From: Deltaproteobacteria bacterium
GTDB taxonomy: Bacteria > Myxococcota_A > Polyangia > Polyangiales > JADJMO01
Assembly (NCBI GenBank): GCA_016182965.1
Contig: JACPFM010000026.1
Coordinates: forward strand, 94,190 to 158,189
Direction of reading: 5' to 3'
Length of the DNA: 64,000 nucleotides
A program made the translations under genes and the position numbers. The notes below the pieces were generated by a model, which was not told the DNA's origin, searched no databases, and worked only from the letters and a program-made list of their open reading frames with translations. The number at the start of each line of letters is the position of its first letter. Within the stretch, counting starts at the first letter, position 1. Below are positions 8,145 to 16,682 of this stretch, piece by piece.

Positions 8145-10346
8145 ATGCTCCGCGCCGGCAGCACCCGTGCGCCGTCGACGACGACGGCGGCCGCCTTCGG
8201 AGGAGCGCTCTCGCTCGCCGTCCTCGTGGCGCCCCCTGCGCACGCGGAGATCACCGAGATCACGGTGACGGGCGACGAGCCGCTCGAGGGCAGGCCGTCG
8301 TCGCGCGTCGGCAGGCGCGATCTCGACGAGCGGCTCCCGCGCTCGGCGCCCGACGCGCTGCGGTGGGAGCCCGGCGTGTTCGTCCAGCAGAGCGCCCACG
8401 GCCAGGCGTCGCCGTTCCTGCGCGGCCGCACCGGGCAACAGACGTTGCTCCTGTTCGACGGCATCCGCCTGAACAACAGCACCTACCGGCAGGGTCCCAA
8501 CCAGTACTTCTTCACCGTCGACGCGCGCAGCGTGCGCAGCATCGAGGTCATCCGGGGCGGCGCCTCCACCCTGTTCGGCACCGACGCGATCGGTGGCGTC
8601 GTCCACGCGCGACCGATCGAGCCGTCGTACGAGCCCGGCGCGAAGCTGCGGGTGCTCCCGCGCGCCGCGTCGCGCTTGGGGTCGGCCGACGGCGAGTTCG
8701 GCCAGCGCTTCCAGCTCGACGCGCAGCTCGGCGACTCGGTGCTCGCGATCGCCGGCGTCGGCTTTCGCCGGGTCGGCCGGCTGCGCAGCGGCGGCCCGGT
8801 GCGCGGCGTCGGCACCGGCGAGGTCCCGCAGGTCCCGGCGTTCGAGGACGACGGCAAGACGATGCTCGGCACGGGGTTCAAGGAGCTCACCGGCGACGCG
8901 CGCGTCGTGTGGCGGCTTGCCGGCGGCGCGCGGCTCGTCGGAGCGGCCTACGTCTACCGCCAGTACGACGCGCCGCGCACCGATCAGTGTCCGCCGGCGT
9001 TCGCCCCGCGCAGCGAGTGCCTGGTCTTCGAGGAGCAGTTCCGCACGCTGACGTACCTCGCGTACGAGGGCCCGCTCGGCGGCCTGTTCCAGACGCGCGT
9101 CGCGCTCTCCTACCAGCGGCAGCACGAGCGGCGGAGGCGCGATCGACCGACCATCGCGGCGCAGAACGGCGGCCGCGACGACGTCGACACGCTCGGCCTC
9201 GTGGCGCAGGCCGTCACAACGCCGCGCCCGGTCACCGCGTGGTGGCGGGCGAGCCTCGCCGTCGGCGGCGACGTCTACTCCGACTCGCTGCGCTCGATCG
9301 CCTGGACGCGCTTCACCGATCTCGATCTGCTGCTGCCGGCGACGCGCGGTCAGTACGTGAGCGGCTCGCGGTACTCGACGGGCGGCGTCTTCGCCCGCGT
9401 CGGCAACGAGCTCGGCAAGCGCTTCGGCGTGAAGCTCGCAGGCCGCCTCGGGTTCGCGCGCGCCGACGCGCCGGGCGACGCGCCGTCCGGCACCGTCCCC
9501 GTGGCGCGCACCTGGGTGACCCACGGCGGGTTCGTGCAGGCGGAGTGGGCCGTACGACCGGACCTGTCGGTCCTCGGCACGTGGGATCGCTCCTTCCGCG
9601 CGCCGAACCTCGACGATCTGACCTCGCGCCAGCAGACCGGCCCCGGCTTCCAGCTCGAGAACGCCGGCCTCCGCCCGGAGACCGCCGACACGTTCGAGGC
9701 CGGGGTCCGCGCCAAGACCGCCGCGCTGCTCGCGGAGCTGTGGGTCTTCCGCTCGGTCGTGCACGACGCGATCACCCGCTCGGTGCGCGCCGCCTCCGAC
9801 TGCCCGCCGGGCACGCCGCAGTGCGGCGCCTCGTGGACGCGCTACCAGCTGGTGAACGCGTCGGGGCCCTCGATCATCGACGGCGTCGAGGTCGCCGCGC
9901 GCGCGCAGCTGCCGCACGACGTCACGCTGCGCGCGACGCTCGCCTACGCCAACGGCCGCGGCCCCAACCCGCAGGAGCGCCCCTCCGATCCGCGCGTGCC
10001 CTACGAGCGGGAGGTCCCCCTCTCGCGCATCTCGCCGCTGAACGGCACCTTCGAGGCGCGCTGGGTCCCGCCGGTGTTCTCCGAGCGCACCTGGGTCGGC
10101 TTCGGCGTCCGCTGGGCCGGGCCGCAGACGCGCCTCGCACCGAGCGACCGCGGCGACGCGCGCATCCCCGAGGGGGGGACGCCGGGCTTCGCCGTCGTCG
10201 ACCTCCGCGCCGGCTACCGCGTCGAGCGTCACATCATGATGACGGTCGTCGTGGAGAACGTCGGCGACGCCGCGTACCGCTATCACGGCTCCAGCATCAA
10301 CGGACCGGGCCGGAGCGTGCTGTTCTCGTTCGAAGCGGGGCTCTGA
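8145..10346 (+). CDS. TonB-dependent outer-membrane receptor
   Basis: A 733-residue beta-barrel receptor. After a signal peptide ending near AHAE comes a short TonB-box-like TEITVTGDEP, then the plug domain (DALRWEPGVFVQQ, LLLFDGIRLNN, IEVIRGGASTLFGTDAIGGV, the most conserved stretch of the family), and a barrel of about 550 residues with RAPNLDDL and the terminal Phe-containing strand SVLFSFEAGL. Such receptors import siderophores, cobalamin, metals or sugars with energy from TonB; the cargo is not evident. The lipoprotein gene starting 20 bp downstream is probably its operon partner. No riboswitch or Fur-like box could be recognised in the short upstream gap. Confidence 0.9.
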   Translation: MLRAGSTRAPSTTTAAAFGGALSLAVLVAPPAHAEITEITVTGDEPLEGRPSSRVGRRDLDERLPRSAPDALRWEPGVFVQQSAHGQASPFLRGRTGQQTLLLFDGIRLNNSTYRQGPNQYFFTVDARSVRSIEVIRGGASTLFGTDAIGGVVHARPIEPSYEPGAKLRVLPRAASRLGSADGEFGQRFQLDAQLGDSVLAIAGVGFRRVGRLRSGGPVRGVGTGEVPQVPAFEDDGKTMLGTGFKELTGDARVVWRLAGGARLVGAAYVYRQYDAPRTDQCPPAFAPRSECLVFEEQFRTLTYLAYEGPLGGLFQTRVALSYQRQHERRRRDRPTIAAQNGGRDDVDTLGLVAQAVTTPRPVTAWWRASLAVGGDVYSDSLRSIAWTRFTDLDLLLPATRGQYVSGSRYSTGGVFARVGNELGKRFGVKLAGRLGFARADAPGDAPSGTVPVARTWVTHGGFVQAEWAVRPDLSVLGTWDRSFRAPNLDDLTSRQQTGPGFQLENAGLRPETADTFEAGVRAKTAALLAELWVFRSVVHDAITRSVRAASDCPPGTPQCGASWTRYQLVNASGPSIIDGVEVAARAQLPHDVTLRATLAYANGRGPNPQERPSDPRVPYEREVPLSRISPLNGTFEARWVPPVFSERTWVGFGVRWAGPQTRLAPSDRGDARIPEGGTPGFAVVDLRAGYRVERHIMMTVVVENVGDAAYRYHGSSINGPGRSVLFSFEAGL

Positions 10347-10365
10347 AGATCGTATCGTCCGAGAG

Positions 10366-11487
10366 ATGCGCTCGATCGTCATGCTCGTCGCCGCGTGCGC
10401 GCTGACCCTCGGCTGCGAGGCCGCCGATCCCGAGCCCCGCCCGCTGCTGCCCGCGACCGACGCCGACGCCCCGATCGACGCGCCGCTCGACGCCGACCCC
10501 TCGTGCTCGAAGGTCGAGGAGCTCGCGCCGCTCGCCGACGATCCGGCCTGTCAGCCGAACCCCGGCGACTACGTCCCCGCCGCCGACGACGGGTGGCCGG
10601 TGTGCATCAGCGACGACGGCGCCTATCACCGCTTCAACGCGTCGATCAGCTCGGTCACGCGCATCGACGCATTCGAGCGCATCGCCGGCGCGCTCGGCTT
10701 CGGCACCGACGTCGCGCCGACGCCCGCCGACTTCGTCGACGCCAAGGCGATCTTCGCCGAGGACCAGGGCCTCGGCTCGCGCGTCGAGCGCCGCGAGGAC
10801 GAGCACTACCCGGCGCCGCCCGCCGCGTGCAACACGCTCCCGGCCGAGCAGCTCGCGCTGTACGCCGATCGGTGCGTCGGTCCGGCGAAGCTCGTGCCGG
10901 TGCTCAACGCCGCGTTCGCCGACGGCGTCGCCGGGAGGTCCCCGCGCGCCGCCGCCGATCGCATCGAGGCGGCGCTCTTGTGGTTCCTCTACCTGTCGCC
11001 GTTCAAGGAGGCGCGCACCTGCGCCACGAAGGTCGACGACTGCGACTCGAGCTACGCCTACTACACGGGCGGCGATCCGAAGGAGCAGGGCAAGGGCTTC
11101 GCGCGCTACGTGCGCGCGCGCAGCCCCCAGACGCACGCGGCGATCTGGAACGGCATCCTCGCCGTGCGCTGCTGGCGCGATCTCGACAACCCGACCGGCG
11201 CCGCCGCCGACCTCGCCACCCGCGATAAGGCCGTGGCGCAGCTCGATCGCGCACTGACGCGCGGCCTCGCCGTCATCGTGCGGCAGCGCGTCGCCCGACG
11301 CCTCTGCGGCGCCTCGTGGAGCGGAACGCGCATGCTCGGCGCGGTGCTCGACCGCGAGGCGACCGCGCGCGACGCGGGGCGGGCGGCGATCCTCCGCGCG
11401 GAGCTCGCGAAGAGCGATCCGTCGACGGTCGACGAGAAGGCGCTCGTCGCCGCGCTCGACGGCCTCTTCCCCTGCGCCTACCGCTGA
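10366..11487 (+). CDS. Predicted lipoprotein linked to the TonB receptor
   Basis: A 373-residue protein with the lipoprotein signal MRSIVMLVAACALTLGC and an Asp/Ala/Pro-rich linker typical of surface lipoproteins of this phylum. The mature domain is largely alpha-helical (long Ala/Arg/Glu-rich helices) with eight or more Cys residues, including ARTCATKVDDCDSSYAYY. I do not recognise the family; its size and helical character recall periplasmic or surface metal-uptake lipoproteins, but that is a guess. It starts 20 bp after the receptor gene and is likely co-transcribed, so it may be an accessory of uptake. Confidence 0.65.
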   Translation: MRSIVMLVAACALTLGCEAADPEPRPLLPATDADAPIDAPLDADPSCSKVEELAPLADDPACQPNPGDYVPAADDGWPVCISDDGAYHRFNASISSVTRIDAFERIAGALGFGTDVAPTPADFVDAKAIFAEDQGLGSRVERREDEHYPAPPAACNTLPAEQLALYADRCVGPAKLVPVLNAAFADGVAGRSPRAAADRIEAALLWFLYLSPFKEARTCATKVDDCDSSYAYYTGGDPKEQGKGFARYVRARSPQTHAAIWNGILAVRCWRDLDNPTGAAADLATRDKAVAQLDRALTRGLAVIVRQRVARRLCGASWSGTRMLGAVLDREATARDAGRAAILRAELAKSDPSTVDEKALVAALDGLFPCAYR

Positions 11488-11545
11488 TGCTGACTCTTGT
11501 GCCCTCGCGATTCTCGGTTGCCCTCGCGCTGCCCGCGAAGACTGG

Positions 11546-11646
11546 GTCATCAGTCGTCAGTCGTCAGTCATCAGCTCGAGACGCGAGACAGGCTCTTCCC
11601 GCCCTTCTCGGATCCGGCTGACGACTGAGGACTGATGACTGACGAC
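11546..11646. repeat. Inverted heptamer-repeat element, copy 1
   Basis: The left arm (11546-11574) consists of four units of the 7-mer CAGTCGT or CAGTCAT. The right arm (11618-11646) is the same sequence inverted, and 43 bp separate them. The element lies between two convergent genes, so it would form a long hairpin at both transcript ends. The sequence just left of the arm (GCTGC-CGCGAAGAC) recurs beside copy 2. Confidence 0.8.
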
Positions 11647-11694
11647 CATGTCAGGCGACGAGGGCGTACGAGGACAGCGGCCACGGCCAACGGA

Positions 11695-12513
11695 TCAGCG
11701 GCAGCAGCGGAAGCCGGTCTCGGCGCCGTGGTAGACCTCGTCGTGGCCGGCGTTGGTCGCGCGGCAGGTGCTGCGACCCGGCATCCACCACGAGCCCTTG
11801 AGCAGCGTGGCCTTGCCGCCGCTGCCCGGATCGCGCGTGACCCACTCCTCGAGGTTGCCCGCGAGATCGAGGACGCCGAACGGCGAGGCGCACCTCGGGT
11901 TGCCGCCGGTCGCCGTGCGCAGATCGCGCAGCGCCCCCGGCCGACCGAGCTCGAAGTGATCGATGTTGCACGCCTCCGAGTCGCGCACGAAGCCGTACGG
12001 ATACGGGCGCATCTCCGCGCCCTCGCAGGCGAACTGCCACTCCGATTGCGTGCACAGCCTCGCGCCTCGCGCCGCGCACGCCTGCTTCGCCTCGACCCAG
12101 CTGACGTTGTTGGACGGGCGCGGATCGGACGCGGCGCCGACGAGGCGCTGCTCGTCGCGATCGATGCAGAAGCGCATCGCGCGCCGCGGCGCTCGACACA
12201 CGGGATCGGTCGCGTACTCGGCGCAACGGAACTCGTGGTATTTCCCCGGTGGATCGAGCCAGCGCAGGCACTTGTGCTCGACGTCGGGGCAGTAGCTGCC
12301 CGTCACCGCCGCCATCCCGAGAGGGCACGGCTCGAGATCCGTCGTGCCCTCGACGCGCTCGCCGATGCCTTCGGCGCCTTCACTGATTGAGGCGACGTGC
12401 GAGGGCGGCAGCGCGGCGTCGTCGTAGGCGACGCACGTCGTGAGCGCCATCAGCATCGAGGCGACCACCAGCATCGACCACGCGGACCGCGGCCGTGGCC
12501 GCGACCGCTGCAT
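11695..12513 (-). CDS. SUMF1/PvdO-type lipoprotein (formylglycine-generating-enzyme fold)
   Basis: A 272-residue protein with a lipoprotein-like signal (MLMALTTC) followed by an FGE-sulfatase (SUMF1) domain. Diagnostic pieces are FCIDRDE, VSWVEAKQACAARGARLC, QSEWQFACEG, PYPYGF, ACN, LDLAGNLEEWV, LLKGSWWMPG and GFRCC. Family members are C-type-lectin-like folds; true FGEs oxidise a sulfatase Cys, but many bacterial secreted members have other or unknown roles. The canonical FGE active-site Cys pair cannot be asserted from this sequence. The start at 12513 is an ATG beginning the signal; a GTG at 12546 is possible. It is a paralogue of the next gene, with nearly the same Cys pattern. Confidence 0.75.
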   Translation of the reverse strand: MQRSRPRPRSAWSMLVVASMLMALTTCVAYDDAALPPSHVASISEGAEGIGERVEGTTDLEPCPLGMAAVTGSYCPDVEHKCLRWLDPPGKYHEFRCAEYATDPVCRAPRRAMRFCIDRDEQRLVGAASDPRPSNNVSWVEAKQACAARGARLCTQSEWQFACEGAEMRPYPYGFVRDSEACNIDHFELGRPGALRDLRTATGGNPRCASPFGVLDLAGNLEEWVTRDPGSGGKATLLKGSWWMPGRSTCRATNAGHDEVYHGAETGFRCCR

Positions 12514-12662
12514 CCGAAATGCTCGAGCCCGCACGTCGCTTCCCACGGCCTGCCGGTCGTACCGAACGACGGCCGCTCATGGGAAGCGGAAATGCGCGGT
12601 CAGTTTCGGCTCTGCCGCGACGGGACGGAATTAATCATTCCCCGCGCCCTCGTCGGACGGAT

Positions 12663-13547
12663 TTATCCAGGATCCTTGCAGCAGCGGACACCTACCTGTC
12701 CGCCCTCGTAGGTCTCACCGTGACCGGTGGTCGCGGCGCGACAGTGATTGCGCCCCGGCAGCCACCAGGCGCCCTTCATCGTCGAGCGATCGATCGGCCC
12801 GCCGTCGGAGGGCGGCGGCTTGTCGAGCGTCGCCCACTCCTCGACGTTGCCGCTCATGTCGCGCACGCCGAAGGGGCTCACGCACCTCGGATGCGAGCCC
12901 GCCGGCTCGCGCAGGTCGCGCAGGCCGGAGTTCGGCTTGCCGAGGTTCGTGCGATCGATGTTGCACGCGGTGGCGTCACGCTCGAACCCGTAAGGGTACG
13001 GGCGCATCTCCTCGCCCTCGCAGGCGAAGTGCCACTCGGACTCCATGCACAGCCGCTTGCCCAGCGACTCGCAGCGGGTCCGCGCGCTCGACCACGACTG
13101 GTGCGCGAGCGGCAGCGTGTCGCCGGGCGCGGTGTACTCGTCGCGATCGATGCAGAACGAGAGCGCGATCTTCTCGGGCGACGCGCACACGGGGATCCCG
13201 TAGCGCGCGCAACGGAAGTGCTCGTAGGTGCCCGGAGGATCCATCCACTGCGTGCACGTGTGGCGCACGTCGGGACAGTACTTGCCGGTGACCAGGATCA
13301 TCTCGGACGGGCAACGCGAGACCGCGACCGCGTCCGAGGAGCGAGCATCGGACACCTCCCCGTCGGTCGGCGCTGCGTCGATCGCCATGGGCGCGTACGC
13401 GGGCGCGGCGTCGGCGTTCGGCGGAGGTCGATCCGCGTTCGACTGCGGTGCCTTGCCGCAGCCGGAGGACGACGCCCCGAGGGCGATGAGGACGATGAGG
13501 ACGGTCGGAAGAGCGACAGCGAGCGGAGCTCGGAGTGGTGGAGCCAC
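12663..13547 (-). CDS. SUMF1/PvdO-type lipoprotein, tandem paralogue
   Basis: A 294-residue lipoprotein (signal ending ALGASSSGC, GTG start). An Asp/Ala/Pro linker precedes a SUMF1 domain matching the downstream paralogue motif by motif: GKYCPDVRHTC, FCIDRDEYT, GKRLCMESEWHFACEG, PYPYGFERDATACN, VRDMSGNVEEWA, MKGAWWLPGRNHCRA and VGVRCC. The conserved order and matching Cys positions indicate a local duplication. The gap to the next gene (12514-12662) is long enough for a separate promoter. The biochemical role is unknown; the Cys-rich surface suggests extracellular stability. Confidence 0.75.
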   Translation of the reverse strand: MAPPLRAPLAVALPTVLIVLIALGASSSGCGKAPQSNADRPPPNADAAPAYAPMAIDAAPTDGEVSDARSSDAVAVSRCPSEMILVTGKYCPDVRHTCTQWMDPPGTYEHFRCARYGIPVCASPEKIALSFCIDRDEYTAPGDTLPLAHQSWSSARTRCESLGKRLCMESEWHFACEGEEMRPYPYGFERDATACNIDRTNLGKPNSGLRDLREPAGSHPRCVSPFGVRDMSGNVEEWATLDKPPPSDGGPIDRSTMKGAWWLPGRNHCRAATTGHGETYEGGQVGVRCCKDPG

Positions 13548-13632
13548 GGCAACCTCGGGCGGTCACGCGAACCGCAACACGAGGATGAAGCAACGCACCA
13601 CGTCGTGCAAAAATGCCGCCGCCTTGAAGAGT

Positions 13633-13692
13633 CGGTCCGCTGGACCGTCGAACGAGAACCGCCGGATTGCGGACCTCCGAACCAGCGGACCG
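13633..13692 (-). terminator. Possible terminator or inverted repeat after the KGG gene
   Basis: CGGTCCGCTGG (13633-13643) is perfectly complementary to CCAGCGGACCG (13682-13692), with a 38-base spacer. It lies just 3' of the minus-strand KGG-protein gene. No T-tract follows, so termination is uncertain. Confidence 0.4.
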
Positions 13693-13775
13693 CTCCCCGA
13701 GGCCGCCCCGAGACCCGCGAGCACGCGGCAGCTCACCGTCGAGCTGCGCGCGCGCGTCGCGGCGGAGACCGGGAC

Positions 13776-14165
13776 TCAGGTCGCTTCCGGAAGCGTGTCG
13801 GTCGGCGCGGCGGCCGCGGCCGCGGCGGCGGCCTGCGCGCGCTTGCGAGCTGCCCGTCCGCCTTTGCGGCCAGCCTCCCGCGCCGCCTCGGGCGTCCACA
13901 CGTGCGCGGTGCCGCGCTGGTGGGCCCTGCGGCCCGCCTCGCTCGCCGCGTGGGAGTCGAAGCGGTGCGCGGTGCCGCGCGCGTGCGCCGCCTTGCCGCC
14001 GGCGCTGGCGATCGCCTTTCGGCGCTCCGGGTCCATCAACGCGAACCCCGTCTGCCGCGGGCGCGGCTTCGTCGCATCGGGCTCGCCGCCGGAGGCCGGA
14101 GCCGGGTTCTCGTTGCGCGAGTGAGCGACTTGCGTCGCAGCCTGGTTGTCGGTTTCGTGGTCCAT
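13776..14165 (-). CDS. KGG-motif small protein
   Basis: A 129-residue, highly polar protein without signal or membrane segment. It holds three repeats around an A--GG---H-RGTAH core (MDPERRKAIASAGGKAAH, HAASEAGRRAHQRGTAH, TPEAAREAGRKGGRAARKR), typical of the stress-induced KGG-repeat family (GsiB/YciG-like). The Ala-rich tail is low complexity. Family members are linked to stress and stationary phase, but no molecular function is known. The start is set at 14165 (MDHETDNQ) because upstream in-frame sequence has no KGG-like character. It is divergent from the response regulator gene. Confidence 0.7.
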   Translation of the reverse strand: MDHETDNQAATQVAHSRNENPAPASGGEPDATKPRPRQTGFALMDPERRKAIASAGGKAAHARGTAHRFDSHAASEAGRRAHQRGTAHVWTPEAAREAGRKGGRAARKRAQAAAAAAAAAPTDTLPEAT

Positions 14166-14414
14166 CGTCGTGCCCGCGGGTTTTGCAGCACGCGTGCCCC
14201 GCCAGAAGTGCGCAAAAAACGACAAAGGGCGCACTCTGCGCCGTCGAGAGCATGCTTGGGCGAGCGGTCGCCGTTCCGGCGATGCACGTACCGGCCGCGT
14301 TTGGCGACCCACAACGACTCTCCACGAGCGGGCGGCGGTTCCTACGGAGACGGCGCGAGGCATCGCACGTTCGCGATGGAATCCCCGCGGCGCCTCAGGC
14401 ATCCACATGAGGAC

Positions 14415-14789
14415 ATGACGATGGGCCGGTCGCAGCAGATCTACCTGATCGACGACGACGACGACCTGCGCTTCACGATCGGGTTGTCCCTGAAGCACGC
14501 CGGGCTCGACGTGAGGGAGTTCGCTTCGGCCGACGAAGCACTGCCTGCGGTCCTCGCCGCGACGCCGGGCGCGATCTTCCTCGACTATCGCATCGAGGGC
14601 ATGTCAGCCGAGGAGTTCGTCTCGCGGGTGAAGCAGCACACCGAGACGATCCCGATCGTGCTCCTGACCGGCACGCACAACGTCGCCGATCTCGCGAAGC
14701 AGATGGGCGTCTTCGACTGGCTCGGCAAGCCGTTCGACCTCGACGAGCTCGTCGCGCGCGCCCAGAAGGCGCTCTCGCACGGGCGCTGA
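14415..14789 (+). CDS. Orphan single-domain response regulator
   Basis: A CheY-like receiver of 124 residues and nothing else. The acidic pair lies in LIDDDD (residues 11-16), the phospho-acceptor is Asp57 (IFLDYR), the switch Thr is in LLTGTH (about 85), and Lys105 is in LGKPFD. No output domain or kinase gene is adjacent, so it works by protein interaction in an unidentified pathway. Two ATGs six bases apart (14415, 14421) could serve as start; the first sits after a GAGGAC ribosome-binding-like run. Confidence 0.85.
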   Translation: MTMGRSQQIYLIDDDDDLRFTIGLSLKHAGLDVREFASADEALPAVLAATPGAIFLDYRIEGMSAEEFVSRVKQHTETIPIVLLTGTHNVADLAKQMGVFDWLGKPFDLDELVARAQKALSHGR

Positions 14790-14808
14790 CGTTCGCGCCG
14801 GCCCCCAC

Positions 14809-15126
14809 TCAATGATCGAGCGGGTCGCCGGGCTTGCCCGGCTCGTCCGGCGGGCACGCGCCCGGCTCGTCGCCGATCACCGCGAGATCTCCGAGCGGCA
14901 CCGGGTGGAACGGCGGGCGCGGCGTGAACGGCAGCGCCGCGTCACCGCCCTTCTCGGCGAGCACGCGCGCGCACGCGGCGAGGCACCATTTGCCCTGACA
15001 CCAGCCGGTGCCGAACCCGGTGTACCGCTTGAGCGACTCGATGTCGTCGTGCCCCTTGGCGATCGACTCCTCGAGCTCGTGGAGCGTCACGTCTTCGCAC
15101 CGGCAGACGAGGATCTTCCCGCTCAT
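14809..15126 (-). CDS. BFD-like [2Fe-2S] protein, small subunit of an amine/amino-acid oxidoreductase
   Basis: A 105-residue protein. The first 60 residues are a BFD-like [2Fe-2S] domain: CRCEDVT near the start and GWCQGKWC later give the four-Cys C-x-C...C-x4-C spacing. In Sox/Hcn/octopine-type dehydrogenases, such a domain passes electrons between flavin subunits. The Pro-rich C-terminal 40 residues have no recognisable fold. Its ATG overlaps the stop of the large flavoprotein gene (ATGA at 15123-15126), so the two are translationally coupled and probably form one complex. Confidence 0.8.
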   Translation of the reverse strand: MSGKILVCRCEDVTLHELEESIAKGHDDIESLKRYTGFGTGWCQGKWCLAACARVLAEKGGDAALPFTPRPPFHPVPLGDLAVIGDEPGACPPDEPGKPGDPLDH

Positions 15127-16511
15127 GACTCGACTCCGACGACCTCGAGGACGGCGGCTGACAACGCGTCGGCGCGAGCGGCGAACGCGGTCGGATCGAG
15201 CGCAGCGCCGGCGACCTCGCCGATCGCGAAGAGCGCCGGGGAGGGACGCGCGTCGCGCGGGTTCGGATCGGGGAGCACGCGACCGCGCTCGTCGGCGAGC
15301 ACGACGTACCCGAAGCGTTCGTGCCGCGTCGCCGCGCCAGCCTGCACGGCGAGCTCGAACGTGGGCGCGACCGGCCCGTCGAACACCAGCGCGTCACAGT
15401 GCCGGCGCGTCGCGCGACCGGACTCGTCGTGGACAGTGACGCTGCGCACCCTCGAGAGGCCGGACACCGAGTGGACCGAGGCGCGCTCGAGCACCTCGAC
15501 CTCCGCGCCCTCGGCCCGGGCGGCGAGCGCGAAGGCGCGCGCGTGCGGGCCGTCGCCGTCGACCACGATGCGCTCGCCGCAGAGCACGCCGTCGCGCAGC
15601 AGCCGGCCGGCGGCGCGCGCGGACATGACTCCCGGCAGATCGTTGCCCTCGAAGAGCGGCGTCGGATCGTGGCCGCCGGTCGCGACCACGTGCGCACGGG
15701 CGCGCACGCGCACGAGGCCGTCGCGGGGGTGCACGAAGAGCCAGTCGTCGCCCTCGAGCACGCCGATGACCGTCGCCTCGAGGCGCACGTCGACGCCGGC
15801 GCGCTCGACCTCTTCGAGCGAGCGCGCGAGGAGCGCGTCGACCTCGACGTCGCCCACGCTCCCTCCGCGGGCCGCACCTTGCGCATCGGCCGCGGCGACC
15901 CGCGCGCCGCGCGGGAACGCGAGCAGCGCGCCGCCGAGCGCGTGGCGATCGTCGCAGAGCACGACGCGCGCGCCACGCCCCCGCAGCGCGACGGCCGTGG
16001 CGAGGCCGGCGGCGCCGCCGCCGACGACGAGCACGTCGGTCTCGATCGTCGGCACGCCCTCGGGGCGCGGCGGTGAGGCCGCGTCGGGCAGCTCGCCGAG
16101 GCCGGAGATCCGCCGCGCGAACGCCAGCATCACGTGCTGCGCGCCGGGGATGCCGGCGAACATCTCGTGGTGGTTCATGCCCTTGGAGAAGAACCAGTCG
16201 GTCGCGCGCAGCAGATCGACCTTCGCCGACAGCGTGACGTTCTGCTGCTCGACGACCGCGCCCTCGCGCGGCGTGCATTGGCACGTCATGACGTTCGGCA
16301 CGCCGTCGACGCGCATCAGGCAGCCGTCGCAGCCGCCGCGCATGCACGACGGCCCGCGCGGCCGATGGAACTTCGGGCTCCTCGCGAGGAGCAGCTCGCC
16401 CGCGCCGACCAGCGCGCTGGCGATCGATGCGTCGGCGTCGGCGACGATCGTCCGACCATCGAGCTCGATGTTGACGGGACGCGCAGGGGCACGAATTCGG
16501 CGCGGCGGCAC
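15123..16511 (-). CDS. FAD-dependent oxidoreductase with N-terminal 2Fe-2S ferredoxin domain (HcnA/B- or sarcosine-oxidase-alpha-like)
   Basis: A 462-residue fusion. Residues about 10-95 are a plant-type ferredoxin-like domain (CMRGGCDGC, then a further Cys in MTCQC), as in the alpha subunit of heterotetrameric sarcosine oxidase. From about 160 follows a pyridine-nucleotide-disulphide-type flavoprotein ([19 protein letters not shown] dinucleotide motif, later [20 protein letters not shown] and a final FAIGEVAG). Together with the BFD protein it matches two parts of the HcnABC/NoxA-type amino-acid dehydrogenases. The third, substrate-oxidising DAO-type subunit is not in this window, so the substrate is open (proline, sarcosine, glycine or opine). 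Confidence 0.8.
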   Translation of the reverse strand: MPPRRIRAPARPVNIELDGRTIVADADASIASALVGAGELLLARSPKFHRPRGPSCMRGGCDGCLMRVDGVPNVMTCQCTPREGAVVEQQNVTLSAKVDLLRATDWFFSKGMNHHEMFAGIPGAQHVMLAFARRISGLGELPDAASPPRPEGVPTIETDVLVVGGGAAGLATAVALRGRGARVVLCDDRHALGGALLAFPRGARVAAADAQGAARGGSVGDVEVDALLARSLEEVERAGVDVRLEATVIGVLEGDDWLFVHPRDGLVRVRARAHVVATGGHDPTPLFEGNDLPGVMSARAAGRLLRDGVLCGERIVVDGDGPHARAFALAARAEGAEVEVLERASVHSVSGLSRVRSVTVHDESGRATRRHCDALVFDGPVAPTFELAVQAGAATRHERFGYVVLADERGRVLPDPNPRDARPSPALFAIGEVAGAALDPTAFAARADALSAAVLEVVGVES

Positions 16512-16584
16512 GGGCGGACTCTATCACCGAATAGGGTGGTCGCTATGTTGGATGTCGGGCGTTCGCTGCTCGCGAAGACGGGGG

Positions 16585-16672
16585 CATCAGTCGTCAGTCA
16601 TCAGTCATCAGTCATCAGCAAGACGGTCCGACGCTCTCGGACTGACGACTGACGACTGACGACTGACGACTG
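16585..16672. repeat. Inverted heptamer-repeat element, copy 2
   Basis: The left arm (16585-16618) has about five units of CAGTCAT/CAGTCGT. The right arm (16642-16672) has over four units of ACGACTG. The spacer is only 23 bp. It lies between two same-strand genes, immediately 3' of the malic enzyme gene, and shares about 20 bp of left flank with copy 1. Confidence 0.8.
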
Positions 16673-16682
16673 GCTCGACGAC

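Noticed and set aside
7719..10382. Minus-strand frame of 887 codons opposite the TonB receptor
   Set aside because: Composition is that of an antisense frame in GC-rich DNA (Arg/Ala/Glu-rich, no domains); the plus-strand receptor explains the region.
14166..14414. Sigma-54 promoter between the KGG gene and the response regulator
   Set aside because: A TGGC...TGC-like match exists on the minus strand, but the GG-GC spacing is wrong.
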